Assembly (NCBI GenBank): GCA_031308135.1
Contig: JAHLJT010008756.1
Location: forward strand, 61,932,817 to 61,996,816
Length of the DNA stretch: 64,000 bases
Direction of reading: 5' to 3'
Source of the DNA: Acheta domesticus
Taxonomy: Eukaryota > Arthropoda > Insecta > Orthoptera > Gryllidae
Positions 32,570-42,056 of this stretch are shown piece by piece. The notes under the pieces were generated by a model, which saw only the letters and a list, made by a program, of their open reading frames with translations, was not told the DNA's origin and did no database searches. The translations under genes and the position numbers were made by a program. Numbering within the stretch: position 1 is the first letter of the stretch; each line of letters opens with the position of its first letter.

Positions 32570-33562
32570 TCACGAGCCTGTCGCGGGAAGTTTCGGTCCA
32601 CCTACGCGCGAGAACAGACCGCCTAGCTTTGTGGACCCCGAGCGATTTAGATGCAAGCCGTCACGACCAAAATCGCCGTCCTGCAACCACGAATTTGGGT
32701 CCACAAAAAACACATTCCTTGTCTGCGCCACCCACTCGAACATTCGGTTCACTACACCGACCCGTCTCCATGGAATGCCACGACGCCTGAGAATACCACT
32801 AATGTATATTTTTGCTTTCGGAAACTTCTCTTGTGCTTTCATCACGAGGTCACACATATCCCCCATGACAAAGTCAAGATTTTTCCTCCTCAAATCGTTT
32901 GTACCGACATGTAAAATTACGGTATCTGGCGTTCCGAGGTCCCTATTCTCCACATACCTTCGCAGCTGCTCGGTTCGAATTCCCGGGAGGCACACAACAT
33001 CCATGTGGTCGTCGTTCTTGCCTACATGCCTTACTATCGAGTCGCCAATAACGAGAATGGGTTTTCTCGCAACTGGCGCCTCTATAATTGGCTGCGCGGC
33101 GTCTCCTACTGAAACAGCTCGAAGTTTTTCCTCCAGAGCTGCGTTTAACTCCCGCAGTTTCTGGATTTGAAGAAGAGCAGCTTCCAGTTTTTCTTCCAGT
33201 AGACGTAGTCTGTTTTCTTTGCACTTACTGCAAAACCATTTTCCGTTGTCCATGTCTCCATTTTTTCCACAACTCGCATGATACCAGAGCCCACAGAGTT
33301 CACACTGCTTGCCGGATTTTAAGTTACTGTTACAGCCACTGCACAAGATACGGATTGCATTTACTTCGTCTGCAGGTCCTGGGTTTGGTTCGACACCTCC
33401 AATTAGCAGTAGTACCGCTATCGTGGTCGCACACAACGCTGCTGCTCCAGCAGCTGCCCCGTCCCCGCGAAGCGATGCCGAAGGGGCCGGCGCTGCGCAC
33501 GAGGAAAAGCGCGCGGCCCACGCCCCGATGCGAGCCCGATACTCCTGCAGGTAGCAACCCAT
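32570..33562 (-). CDS. Retrotransposon ORF1: 2A-like motif, PHD finger, coiled coil, SGNH esterase
   Basis: The protein has 330 codons. Residues 35-54 are Ala/Leu-rich and hydrophobic and lead into GGVEPNPGP (55-63), a 2A-like ribosome-skipping motif with the cut expected between G62 and P63; the usual Asp before VE is Gly here. A C4HC3 PHD-type finger follows (C74, C77, C87, C90, H95, C98, C111, C114). Residues 115-150 are heptad-like and Leu/Glu/Lys-rich (coiled coil). An SGNH/GDSL-type esterase follows with GDS (S175), GTND (220-223) and DGLHLN (D301, H304), so the catalytic triad is intact. In CR1-group elements ORF1 proteins bind element RNA and multimerise; the role of the esterase is not settled. 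The ATG at 33562 follows the 5' UTR directly. The frame stops at TGA (32572-32570) and ORF2 continues in the same frame. Confidence 0.9.
   Translation of the reverse strand: MGCYLQEYRARIGAWAARFSSCAAPAPSASLRGDGAAAGAAALCATTIAVLLLIGGVEPNPGPADEVNAIRILCSGCNSNLKSGKQCELCGLWYHASCGKNGDMDNGKWFCSKCKENRLRLLEEKLEAALLQIQKLRELNAALEEKLRAVSVGDAAQPIIEAPVARKPILVIGDSIVRHVGKNDDHMDVVCLPGIRTEQLRRYVENRDLGTPDTVILHVGTNDLRRKNLDFVMGDMCDLVMKAQEKFPKAKIYISGILRRRGIPWRRVGVVNRMFEWVAQTRNVFFVDPNSWLQDGDFGRDGLHLNRSGSTKLGGLFSRVGGPKLPATGS
33374..33400 (-). other. 2A-like ribosome-skipping motif in ORF1
   Basis: Codons 55-63 encode GGVEPNPGP after a Leu-rich run, the layout of 2A and 2A-like peptides. 2A-like sequences are known at the N-termini of some non-LTR retrotransposon proteins and, in a few, also act as secretion signals. 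The replacement of Asp by Gly may reduce skipping. Confidence 0.75.
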
Positions 33563-33660
33563 TGTCTAAACCAGGAGCTCCGCTAGTGCACGTCCGACTG
33601 CTCCGACGACCGGCGACCGACTCGATGTTCATAGACCGGCGACTCGACTAGATGTTCATA

Positions 33661-35060
33661 GAAAGATATGAGGGGCGCGGTCTATTCCTGAATTTTCCAA
33701 GAGTTAGCAAAAGTCCGGTGTGGTAAACGAAAAATTACATGCAAATGGCCGTTTTATTTATTTCGGTATTATTAAAATTAATCTTCACATACGGGTAATA
33801 CAAAGAATTTTCTTTGGATTTTAAGAATTAGCAAATATTTTAATACATGAGTAATATTTATTAATATTTTAATCATGTTATTTCCCATATCTTACAAAAT
33901 TATCAATAAACATGACAATGACATACTTCTAAATAGTACTTAATGTACCAAAATAAAATTTTGTGTAACATTACTTTATATTGTAGAAATCGTATTTCAA
34001 TCGTATTGTAGAATTCATATTTCAAAAATTTAATAATATAATACAAAACTGATATGTTATACAAAATAACAATAAAAAATACAATACAATACAAAAATAA
34101 GTATGTGTTAAATTAACATAGTACACATTTTACCATTCTTCAAAATAATTGTGGAAAGGAAATACACAAGTTCGGCGTAACAAGGCGCCTAGGTGCGTAC
34201 TACTTAGGACGTAGTTTCGCAGTCACACCGGACACAAGATAAGGAATGAAACAGGAAGAAATTCGAAATCACATCGATGAAAATCGAGAGACGAGCGTCA
34301 CTTCATAAGGCGTGGGCCGGTAACTTACGAAAAGATGTGCAAATTTTCCGCTGATCACTATCATGACAATAACCAATTCACATTTATACAGCCGTTCTGC
34401 AAATCCGGGGTCACGTAGTTTCCTTCCTCGAACTCTGTTCAAATTTTCGTTGGTTTGGAAAACCGTTGCTTCGGTAGCGCGAGGAACGTTATACTCGTAC
34501 AAGGTCTATCAACCGGTGTCAGATTTCTAGCGCGGTCGTTCTTTCACGACTGGTGGCAAAGCCATATTCGTAGGTCTCTGTTGAGTTTGAAGTGCAATGA
34601 CAAGCTTTCTTAATAATTCTACCGACGTCAGTTGTAAGGATATCGTAAACGAATGTCATTATTAAGGAAACTGAGAAAGAAACATTCATCGGTGCACCTG
34701 ATAACATTGTGTTACATACATTATGGGTTTAAACATCAGATCTCATTATTGTGAACATTTTGTTTCCAAAATTCAACGTATGTATTTATTTATTTACTTA
34801 TAGTAAATTGAGACTACATTTTAAGAGACCCACATCTTTGCAAAATTTTATTTGGATTAATCATGCATGTATTCGACCCCCTCGTCTGTTCGAACCTGTG
34901 ACGTAAACATACGATTTTGCCAGCATGCCTGCCCCCGAGGCAATCGGCACTGCCTCAAGATGGGCTGATAGCAGCAGGGCGGCTTACGAGTAACGGCTGT
35001 AGTGAGGTCATGAAAGGTCTCCAAAATGGTTGCCAAAACACTACTTGCAAATTACGGTAC
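33661..35060. other. Right interior of the hAT-like element
   Basis: AT-rich to about 34150, then mixed. Short frames on the minus strand were inspected but no hAT transposase motif was recognised. Confidence 0.45.
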
Positions 35061-35356
35061 TCGGAGCGAAACTAAACCTTTTTTGTGACGTCTTTAATTG
35101 AAAATAACGAAACTGAATCTTGAATAAAATTCCTGTACAGAAACTAAACTCCCATGATAATAGAGATTTGTTCCATTACCGAAACTATATTCCCAACCGC
35201 AGTAAAGCTTAATTCCAGAGGCATTTTCGTTACTAGCCAATGGATTTCTTCGCTGCGCTTTGGAGTTTAGTTTCGTTACGTACTTTAGTTTCTGTGCACA
35301 AGAAACAGTAACGAAATGCCTTATTTCGCTTAGTTTCGTTTCTGTTGCCATCCTTG

Positions 35357-35364
35357 GTTAAAAG
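35357..35364 (+). repeat. Right TSD of the hAT-like element
   Basis: Partner of 28572-28579, 7 of 8 bases identical. Confidence 0.7.
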
Positions 35365-35439
35365 CATTCAGTAAATGCAAAGCCCAAAAATTCCGTTTCT
35401 ACTATGACCTAACCAGCCCTAATGCCAAGTTTTTCCGTG

Positions 35440-35700
35440 TTTACGGGCTGTCAACAAGTATCGATGATGGCGGATTTCGATACTGGCCAGATAGCTGGGT
35501 CGAATTCAACCGCAGACTGGAAGAGAATTCGAGCAGTCGGCTGCTTTGATCTGTAATTTTATGTGGATTCATTCATCAACAGAAGATGAATGCGTAAGTA
35601 CCGTAACAAACGGGCCACGGACTGCACGCGATTTTTCCTTCCTCATCTTTAATCTAATATCGCCCCTTCTTACACATACACTTACGTGCGCTACACTACT
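35440..35700 (+). mobile_element. SINE-A copy 5 (truncated)
   Basis: Starts inside the body with GATTTCGATACTGGCCAGATAGCTGG and keeps GGCTGCTTTGATC, ACCGTAACAAACGGGCCACGG and TTTCCTTCCTC in order. The tRNA-like head and the tail beyond TACACATACACTTACG are lost or unrecognisable. Confidence 0.7.
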
Positions 35701-36880
35701 GTTGCGATCCCTTCCCGGGAAGGGGGACGAATTAGTGGCGTTCGCAGGAGGGGGCGGGCACGACGGGCAGGAACCGCCCTGTCCCGCCTTGAAATTTCGC
35801 AGGCTGCCCGCATTCCTGGGATGGCTGAATCAATAATGTGTTTGATTATTAGACCTAATTTAGATTATTATTAGAATGTTATTGGGATGAGATGGTTTGG
35901 GATTAGTATCTTATTGTTTAGTAATTTATTATCAGGATGTTAAGTCTTCTACTGGAATGATCACGGGCTTACCTAATCGTATTGGTGATGATGGGTTGGC
36001 TGTCAGGAAAATAATTTTTTTGGAAGCAAGTGATGGGGAGTAGAGGGAGACGCGATGTGTGTCGCAGAGGCGTTCTTGAGAAACGTAAACGGGAAGGTGG
36101 CGGTGGCATGTACGCTCCTCGCCGTTTTAGAGTATTCTATGATTAATAAATTATTTTTTTAAGTACAAGTCTGTGTTTACTTCATGGAGAAAAGGAGAAA
36201 CCCTAACAACTACACTTACATTTCACTACACTTACATGCATTGTGGCGTAAGCATAGCCGCAATGAGTTTGAGAATCCAGTCAATGCGCACAGTACTACA
36301 ATAGCCAGAATAACACAAACATTTACATTATTCAGACAATCGGAACTTCATTGCTTTTAGATCTTTTCTAGAGGTCCTGGGGATCTAACGAAGCCATAGA
36401 ACCTGCGAATATTCTTCGGCCGAACACGCATTCACTCTGAGAAGGCGGTCCCTGTGCAGCCGATTTGGACCGAAATTTCGGTCGACCGACGTCGGGCGTT
36501 TTCATCCCATGTGCCGGATTCGTTCAAACACGTGATGGTACATGGAAATGGCCTTAGTGAACCCGAACACGCTCCTCCGATGGAGCCCGAAAATATCGAC
36601 GGTCGGAAGATTTGTTTCGTTTGATGCAGTCAGTTCCAAAATCAGCTATAGAGGAAAGTCCAAAACCCAGAATAGCAATATTTGTAGATGGTGTTGAGCA
36701 TGCTTCTTGCAAAATTTTCAAAAATTATCTGTAGAATAATGGTAACATTCGGACAATTTCGAGTGAAATATTCGGTGCTTTTCAGAAGAAATCAGTCGAA
36801 CGACTTCGCTCGCAGTCGTCCGGTAGTGAACGACGGATATTTCGTGCACTGTGACCTTCGCCCTGCATATGCCTCTTGGA
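35701..36880. other. Spacer without recognisable gene
   Basis: Mixed sequence. A 16-bp perfect palindrome GACCGAAATTTCGGTC lies at 36468-36483. No gene supported. Confidence 0.45.
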
Positions 36881-36884
36881 GGAA

Positions 36885-37120
36885 GTTTCCACTTCACAGG
36901 AGGCTGTCGCCCAGGCGCTGTGACTCCGCCCAGCTGACCATCGGCTGGGTTCAATGGCACCGCCCGTGAAAGGCGGCGTCCTTCTGTCGGGCTGGCGGCT
37001 CCTACTGTCAGAACACGCCCCGCCCCTTCACGGACCGCGCCCGCCCTCGCGCCCGCCCTCGCGCCCGCCCTCGCGCCCGCCCTCGCGCCCGCCCTCGCGC
37101 CCGCCCTCGAGGCTTCATTT
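36885..37120. promoter_or_regulatory. GC-rich island with GC boxes and a 12-bp minisatellite
   Basis: CpG-rich, with GCCCCGCCCC at about 37017 (a GC box in either orientation) directly before six perfect tandem copies of GCGCCCGCCCTC (37037-37108). AT-rich sequence begins immediately after. It resembles a GC-box promoter, but no exon was identified next to it. Confidence 0.35.
37037..37108 (+). repeat. 12-bp minisatellite, six perfect copies
   Basis: Units GCGCCCGCCCTC at 37037, 37049, 37061, 37073, 37085 and 37097 are identical. Perfect identity suggests recent expansion. Confidence 0.97.
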
Positions 37121-37814
37121 TTTTCGACATTCGTGTATCAAACATGCAACATTTTATCTGAGCTCACAATCGTGTATAACAGTCTTGCGAGACTGTTTTA
37201 CTGACACTTATTTAATTGTGATGATTTATTAAACCATCTTCTAACTGATGGAATTGTTACTACGCATTTTAAAACAATAAAAGTAGTAGTCATTTCTCTC
37301 TATAGTAAATTTACATTCAGTTCTCTTTTCATTTACATACGTGAAGACTAAAACAATAATTCAGATTTCCCTCTGTACATTTGTTACATTATATGCATTT
37401 TGTTTCTAACTACTATTTAATGTCTACAATCTCTCAATTTAAGTAACCGAATCAAATGAAATTCGTAGAATTTGCACGTAATTTCATTCTCACAATCTTA
37501 CTCCACTGCATGTTTTCACATCACACTGACACTACCTGAGGATTCACATTACTTCCTGGGAGAACATCAACACCAGCCCTTCCTCATCCAACTGGCGAAG
37601 TCGCAATCTTTGGCGACTGGGAGAAGCGCGGACTTTCTATTATCTCGCAGTCACCTTCGCTCCAAGGGGTCTTTCGGGCCGCTCTAAGGAAGACCGAGCA
37701 CCGTACGAAATCTCTCCCAGCCCAGCCGCTCATCTTGACGAGACGCATCACATAAGGCCCCAGGGTTGACTCAGTTCTCCCCAGCCCCAAAAACACCAAC
37801 CCGGGCTTTAAAAA
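37121..37814. other. Spacer without recognisable gene
   Basis: Unique sequence up to the boundary of repeat U1. No supported gene. Confidence 0.45.
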
Positions 37815-38290
37815 ACGTAAACTAGTGGTGCTAAAACAGCACGTACTTTCTCACCCGTACTTTCATGCAAAATTACGCGAAAAATACTCAAATTTAAGAA
37901 AAATTGCACGTGCCCTTATTTCAACATCTATCTTTAAGGATAAGATTTCCTTAAGAGGAAAAAATCTTTATCTTCATAACTGTAGTTGTAGGAACACGCC
38001 GAGACAATTTCGAACTTCTGCATTTTTCGAAAAATCAGAGTTTTTAACGAAATTGAGAAATATATTATGTAAAATATCCCCCAAAATTAAAATATCTGTT
38101 TCAAATTCAAGGGACCACAAAATCAGCAAGATCGACTGGGGACTAGCAATATTGGAGAAAATCGTGCTGTAAGGTTGTGCTGCTAGCGTTTTTCACAGAC
38201 GGACGGACAGACAGACGTTTTGCCATCAATCGATTTTTCGTTATCAAGCACCCATAAAAATACAATCTGGCTACATCACTAAACCAATAC
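37815..38290 (+). repeat. Unclassified interspersed repeat U1, copy 2
   Basis: Same family as 3590-4160 in the opposite orientation, with the edge TAGTGGTGCTAAAACAGCA at the left. The right part carries CGGACGGACAGACAGACG and CAATCGATTTTTCGTTATCAA. No coding capacity was seen. Confidence 0.65.
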
Positions 38291-39334
38291 ACTATTTTAT
38301 TTTTTACCTATTTATATTTACGTATTTACTAAATAACTAGTAGTTAACTTGACTCGGTTTGTCTTTTCATATTTCCCTCCGTAAGAGAACATGCAGCAAC
38401 ATTTAATGGTTTTCATACTTCCCTCGTCACCACGATCCTCTCGATCCAGGTAAGTTATGCAGTGAATATCGAACTCCGTATCGAAGGCAATAACAAGCAA
38501 TAACATATCAATAAAAAATAAAAATATTTTCAATTTTTCCCACCGCGCGAGGCCACCCATGGGCTCTTAAACAACTACTTATTCTGCCTGTAGGTAAACA
38601 CGGCCTTACTAGTGGTAGTAGAGCGGGGTCACCGGGGTCACAGCGGGGTGGGGCGAAGCAGGGAGTAGACGACGCATGCAGGGGATCAGCGGATGCAGCG
38701 GGAGGGAGGGCTTAAATCCGGAAACGCGGATTAGGGGATTGGAGGCGCTGAGCAGACAGCGGAGACACAAAGCGGGGTCGCGGAACGGCACGACTGCAAA
38801 GGCCGCCATGCGGAGGGAAGAAAGGAAGAATATTGAATAAAACAGAAATAAAGTAATGAGGAAAATGTTAGTTACTAGAGGTGCGCAATTTCGTTACGTT
38901 ATAATGCGTTAGTATAACTTGGTGAGAACTATACAGGTATAAATGTGAATTTCCTAAGCCATACTCATCCTAAAAATTGAAAATTTTCTAAACCTAAATT
39001 AATCCTTATTCCTAACACTAAAATGAATTGTTCGATACTTTATCTTACTGTAATTCTTAATCCTAAAATGTAATTTTCCTAATTCAGTCGAAATGATATC
39101 CACATTGGTTCGATTTCTCATATTCTCCCTTTTCATAACTTGTTATTTTTCTTCGAGAACAGGGAAGGATCTTCACCGGAAATATTATATAATTTTTTAA
39201 TATTTTATCTTACTTTAATAGCGGCGGGTAGGACGTAAATGTAAATTTGCTGCTGCAAATGAGTGAAAAACCATAACGGTTTATCTCTCGAAATATTTCT
39301 AAATTTTTGTATTGTGTCTTATTATGAAACATCT
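38291..39334. other. Spacer with a short GC-rich patch
   Basis: 38620-38815 is G-rich with GGGGTCAC repeats and CpG; the rest is AT-rich. No gene supported. Confidence 0.4.
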
Positions 39335-39650
39335 GGATGACAAATAGTACGTGTAAGTGTACGTGTGAGTGTAAATAAAGGAGATGTTAGGATAAGGAAG
39401 AGGAAGGAAATATCGCGCGCGGTCCGTGGCCCTTTTGTTAGGATTCTGCTCCGGCATTCGCCTAGTTTTGATCGGAGAAACCATGGAAAACTGCCGATCA
39501 CAGCTGCCGTCCGCTAGAGTTCTCCTCCGCATTGTGGTTGAATTCGACCTAGCTAGCGTCGAAACTCCACCACTCGAACTCGAACCCGAGGATATTCCAT
39601 TCAGAGTCGCTGCAGAGACTGCAACAACTGGCTCTGTGCTAACGGTCGCA
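39335..39650 (-). mobile_element. SINE-A copy 6 (tail lost)
   Basis: On the minus strand the B-box region GTTCGAGTTCGAGTGG is followed by the body with GGAGAACTCTAGCGGACGG, TGATCGGCAGTTTTCCATGG, GGCGAATGCCGGAGCAG and GGGCCACGGACCGCGCG. The end after the pyrimidine-rich stretch is missing. Confidence 0.75.
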
Positions 39651-39689
39651 CGTGGAAGACGACAGGAAAACAACTCACAGTAACGTACG

Positions 39690-40000
39690 AGACATCTTTC
39701 TAAGCCACGACAGGTTGGCAATCTTCACTCCCAACAAACAACGGGGCGTCTCCACTACGCGGTGTTTGCACGCGGTAATTGGGATAATCGGTCGCGACCA
39801 TCGGCGTCGATCAATGAATTGGCCGGCCCGCACCATTCCGTTACCTTGGCAGTGAGCCACCTTTTTGCCTAGCACCGCACGCAAGGACGCAGCTGCACGT
39901 TGGCTCAACGTGACCTCTCCTCCGCGCGGACCGCGACCGGAACAAAGGCAAGTGCAAGGCCCCGACCACCGCGCAAGGACGGCGGATCTCTCTTCTCATA
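39690..40000. other. Moderately CpG-rich segment
   Basis: Several CpG-dense patches (GGTCGCGACCATCGGCGTCG, CGCGCGGACCGCGACCGG). Short frames on both strands lack features. Possibly regulatory; nothing definite. Confidence 0.3.
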
Positions 40001-40136
40001 TTTTCACTTAGGGCAATACAAATAAATGTCTGAATCATTAGTATTTCTTTATTTTGTCAACGTATGCCACATTGGAATACTTTACAACAAAATTTTGACA
40101 ATACAGTTCAAATACAACACGCCATTTACAACTCTG

Positions 40137-40137
40137 A

Positions 40138-40171
<34 letters not shown>
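40137..40171 (+). repeat. (ATT)n microsatellite
   Basis: About 11 ATT units, seen directly. Confidence 0.93.
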
Positions 40172-40172
<1 letters not shown>

Positions 40173-40446
40173 CAAACATTCTGAAGTAATTCGAAAGGGG
40201 TTTGGAAAGGATATAACGAAAAAAGAGATCGTGGTTTGAAGAGGTGAAAGTTTCACACTGTTAAGAAGTGCGGACCACTCTGAATGTTCATTAGAATTTC
40301 CACAGGTTCCCGTCTTAAAACAATAATAAATTATTGTCACTACGACGAGACACGAGACTACGAGCTCTACGGAGTACGAGAGATTGGTCCAAGAGTTAAT
40401 TTTCCAACCAGTATTGCATGCGGGAGACGTTTTTGTGTCAAGACAT

Positions 40447-40805
40447 GTGACACTAGGTAAGTCAGCCCCTAAAACCACCTAAACATACGCACACAAACAG
40501 CCATGTAAAGGCGAGTTTGAACCCACAGCTCTTCGAGTCGAGTCAGTTACGATGCTCATGCCTTAGCCACCTTTTCTTCGGGAGATGACTAACAAAGTAG
40601 TAAGTGTGAAAATTAAAGTACATTCTGTGCATAAGAAAACTTAACCTAACCAATCTTTCAATTATTTAATGTACATTCTTTAATTTAATTATCATTTCTT
40701 TTACTACATCAAATTCAGGCATCATTAATTCAGAATATCGCATTCGAGTTTCATATATGTATTTTTCTTGTTTTCTCGGACTTTTTCATGTTCAAGTAAA
40801 TGATT
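40447..40805 (-). repeat. Repeat G copy 1 (tRNA-derived SINE plus shared flank)
   Basis: Matches 48538-48890. On the minus strand it has an A-box-like GTGGCTAAGGCAT (40572-40560) and B-box GGGTTCAAACTCGCC (40525-40511), then a tail to CTGACTTACCTAG. The match continues about 230 bp on the head side of the tRNA-like part (to GGACTTTTTCATG), more than a SINE alone would give. It is either a longer composite family or a duplication that carried flanking DNA. Confidence 0.72.
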
Positions 40806-41028
40806 TCTGTGTGTAAAATATTCCATAACTCAGCTCCTTCTTCATGTATATTACTGGAGAATGATGTCCAAAAACACTATCATGCAAATTAATCATACAA
40901 GACGTATCATTTAATTGTATTACATACCTTGATCATAATTCAGGAACTTCTTCTTGCGACCAGTGAAATATATAAATACGAAACAAACTGATTAGAAAAA
41001 GTTAATTAGTGAAACATAAATTTTCAGG

Positions 41029-41410
41029 ATGTACAGGGAGGAAAAGTCGAAACTTCGAAAATAAGATCTCAAAACAATTTGTCTAATAAACTCCTTGGAT
41101 ATTCCGAAAGGCTGAGTCGCAATGAGCACTCAAATGGTTTGAAAAAAAATTCTATAAAAATATTTGCATTGTAAAAGCATATAAACACTTCAAAAAATTA
41201 AATTGTTTATTATTTATAAAAAATTAATATATTTGTTCAGAAAGATAAATTAACAAAAATAGAAAAGCACAGCATAGAAAGTATTTTAAAAAAATGAGTT
41301 GCTTATTGTGGCTCAGCCATTCGGAAATCCAAGGACTTTATTTCACAAAATGCTTAAAAATTGTCTGAAAACCTTGTTTTGGAAGTTTCGACGTTTCCTC
41401 ACTGGACACG
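41029..41410. mobile_element. Fold-back MITE with ~105-bp terminal inverted repeats
   Basis: The left end TGTACAGGGAGGAAA and the inverted right end TGTCCAGTGAGGAAA both continue into GTCGAAACTTC and, about 80 bp in, CTCCTTGGAT / GTCCTTGGAT followed by TTCCGAA and GGCTGAG. The loop is AT-rich without coding capacity. The superfamily was not determined. Confidence 0.72.
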
Positions 41411-41414
41411 CTGA

Positions 41415-41690
41415 ATATAATTAAAGTCGCTCCCGATGACTCATGCCTTGCTTTCTATGCCACGACACCGGGTTTGATTCCTGTAGAGGAAAAATTAACT
41501 GTCGCTTTTTCTCTCTCATGTCCTAGTTCATATAGCAGGTTGACAATTAGAAAGCTTCTACGAGGTAGAGAATGCCAAATACATGGCGGAAGGGGTTGCG
41601 ACCTGCTTACCATAGGTCTTCTGAGCTCATTGTCGTCAGACTGCGACGCCGTAACATGATCATGATCGGATGAGGCAGGAGTTCCGAAGT
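41415..41690 (+). mobile_element. Possible tRNA-like SINE fragment
   Basis: ATGACTCATGCC (A-box-like, about 41437) and GGGTTTGATTCC (B-box-like, about 41469) are spaced as in tRNA genes. No second copy was found in the window, so this is tentative. Confidence 0.35.
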
Positions 41691-41742
41691 ACATTAATAA
41701 TTAATAGATAAAATTTGGTTTCTCATTTTGTAGTGTTGAAGG

Positions 41743-42056
41743 CAGACGTTTATTTCTGACGGAACGCGACAGACCGGCGTTCCGGTACCTCGGGGACGAA
41801 ATAGGAAAAATCGATTTTAGTTCGTCCAGCTTTCACAAACTCAAAGTTAAATAATTTTCCATTTAACTATATCGTTTGTAATTACATTTTTAATAAAAAA
41901 CAATAAATATCATCATAAAATCTTAATATTTATTTACCCTTATTATTAACTGTAATTTATATTTAACAAATTCTGACAGATATGTAACTATTTCTATTAA
42001 ACTAGAAATTATTTGGAGCGCGTTCCGGGACCTACAATTTTATAAATCAAGCACTG
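41743..42056. mobile_element. hAT-like MITE, family copy 1
   Basis: The ends CAG..TTATTTCTGACGGAACGCG and CAGTGCTTGATTTATAAAA, inverted, lead to CCGGAACGCG on both sides. Flanks GTTGAAGG/GGTGAACC match 5 of 8 bases, a weak TSD. The interior is AT-rich. The same element lies inverted at 57168-57486. Confidence 0.62.

Larger units (their letters stand above)
29181..33660 (-). mobile_element. Near full-length CR1/L2-like non-LTR retrotransposon
   Basis: The minus strand shows, in order, a short 5' UTR (33563 to about 33660) with a partial tandem duplication of the type TATGAACATC..GAGTCG, ORF1 (33562-32570), ORF2 (32557-29618), a 3' UTR (29617-29200) containing GTGTA/GTGAA pentamer runs and AAT-rich stretches, and a terminal (ATCT)n run at the 3' end. 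There is no poly-A tail; ending in short tandem repeats is usual for CR1/L2-type elements. ORF1 with PHD and esterase domains, and ORF2 with an AP endonuclease but no RNase H, fit this group. Both frames are open, so the copy is young and may be active. No clear TSD was found, which is also common in the group. Confidence 0.9.
28580..35356. mobile_element. hAT-like element interrupted by a CR1/L2-like retrotransposon
   Basis: The left end CAAGGAGGGCAACAG is matched by the reverse complement of the right end, CAAGGATGGCAACAG, both followed by AAACGAAACTAA. The flanks ATTAAAAG (28572-28579) and GTTAAAAG (35357-35364) agree in 7 of 8 bases, the TSD length of hAT elements. Both subterminal regions are crowded with GTTTCGTTAC/GAAACGAAAC motifs in either orientation, a usual hAT feature. 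Without the nested retrotransposon the element would be about 2.3 kb. No transposase was recognised in the remaining interior (28870-29180, 33660-35060), so it is probably non-autonomous. It is older than the retrotransposon inside it. Confidence 0.75.

Noticed and set aside
32247..33651. Plus-strand frames of up to 307 codons inside the retrotransposon
   Set aside because: Antisense shadows of ORF1 and the repetitive ORF2 leader on the minus strand, whose domains are intact.
33661..35060. hAT transposase in the interior of the hAT-like element
   Set aside because: Frames were short and none showed recognisable hAT dimerisation or catalytic motifs.
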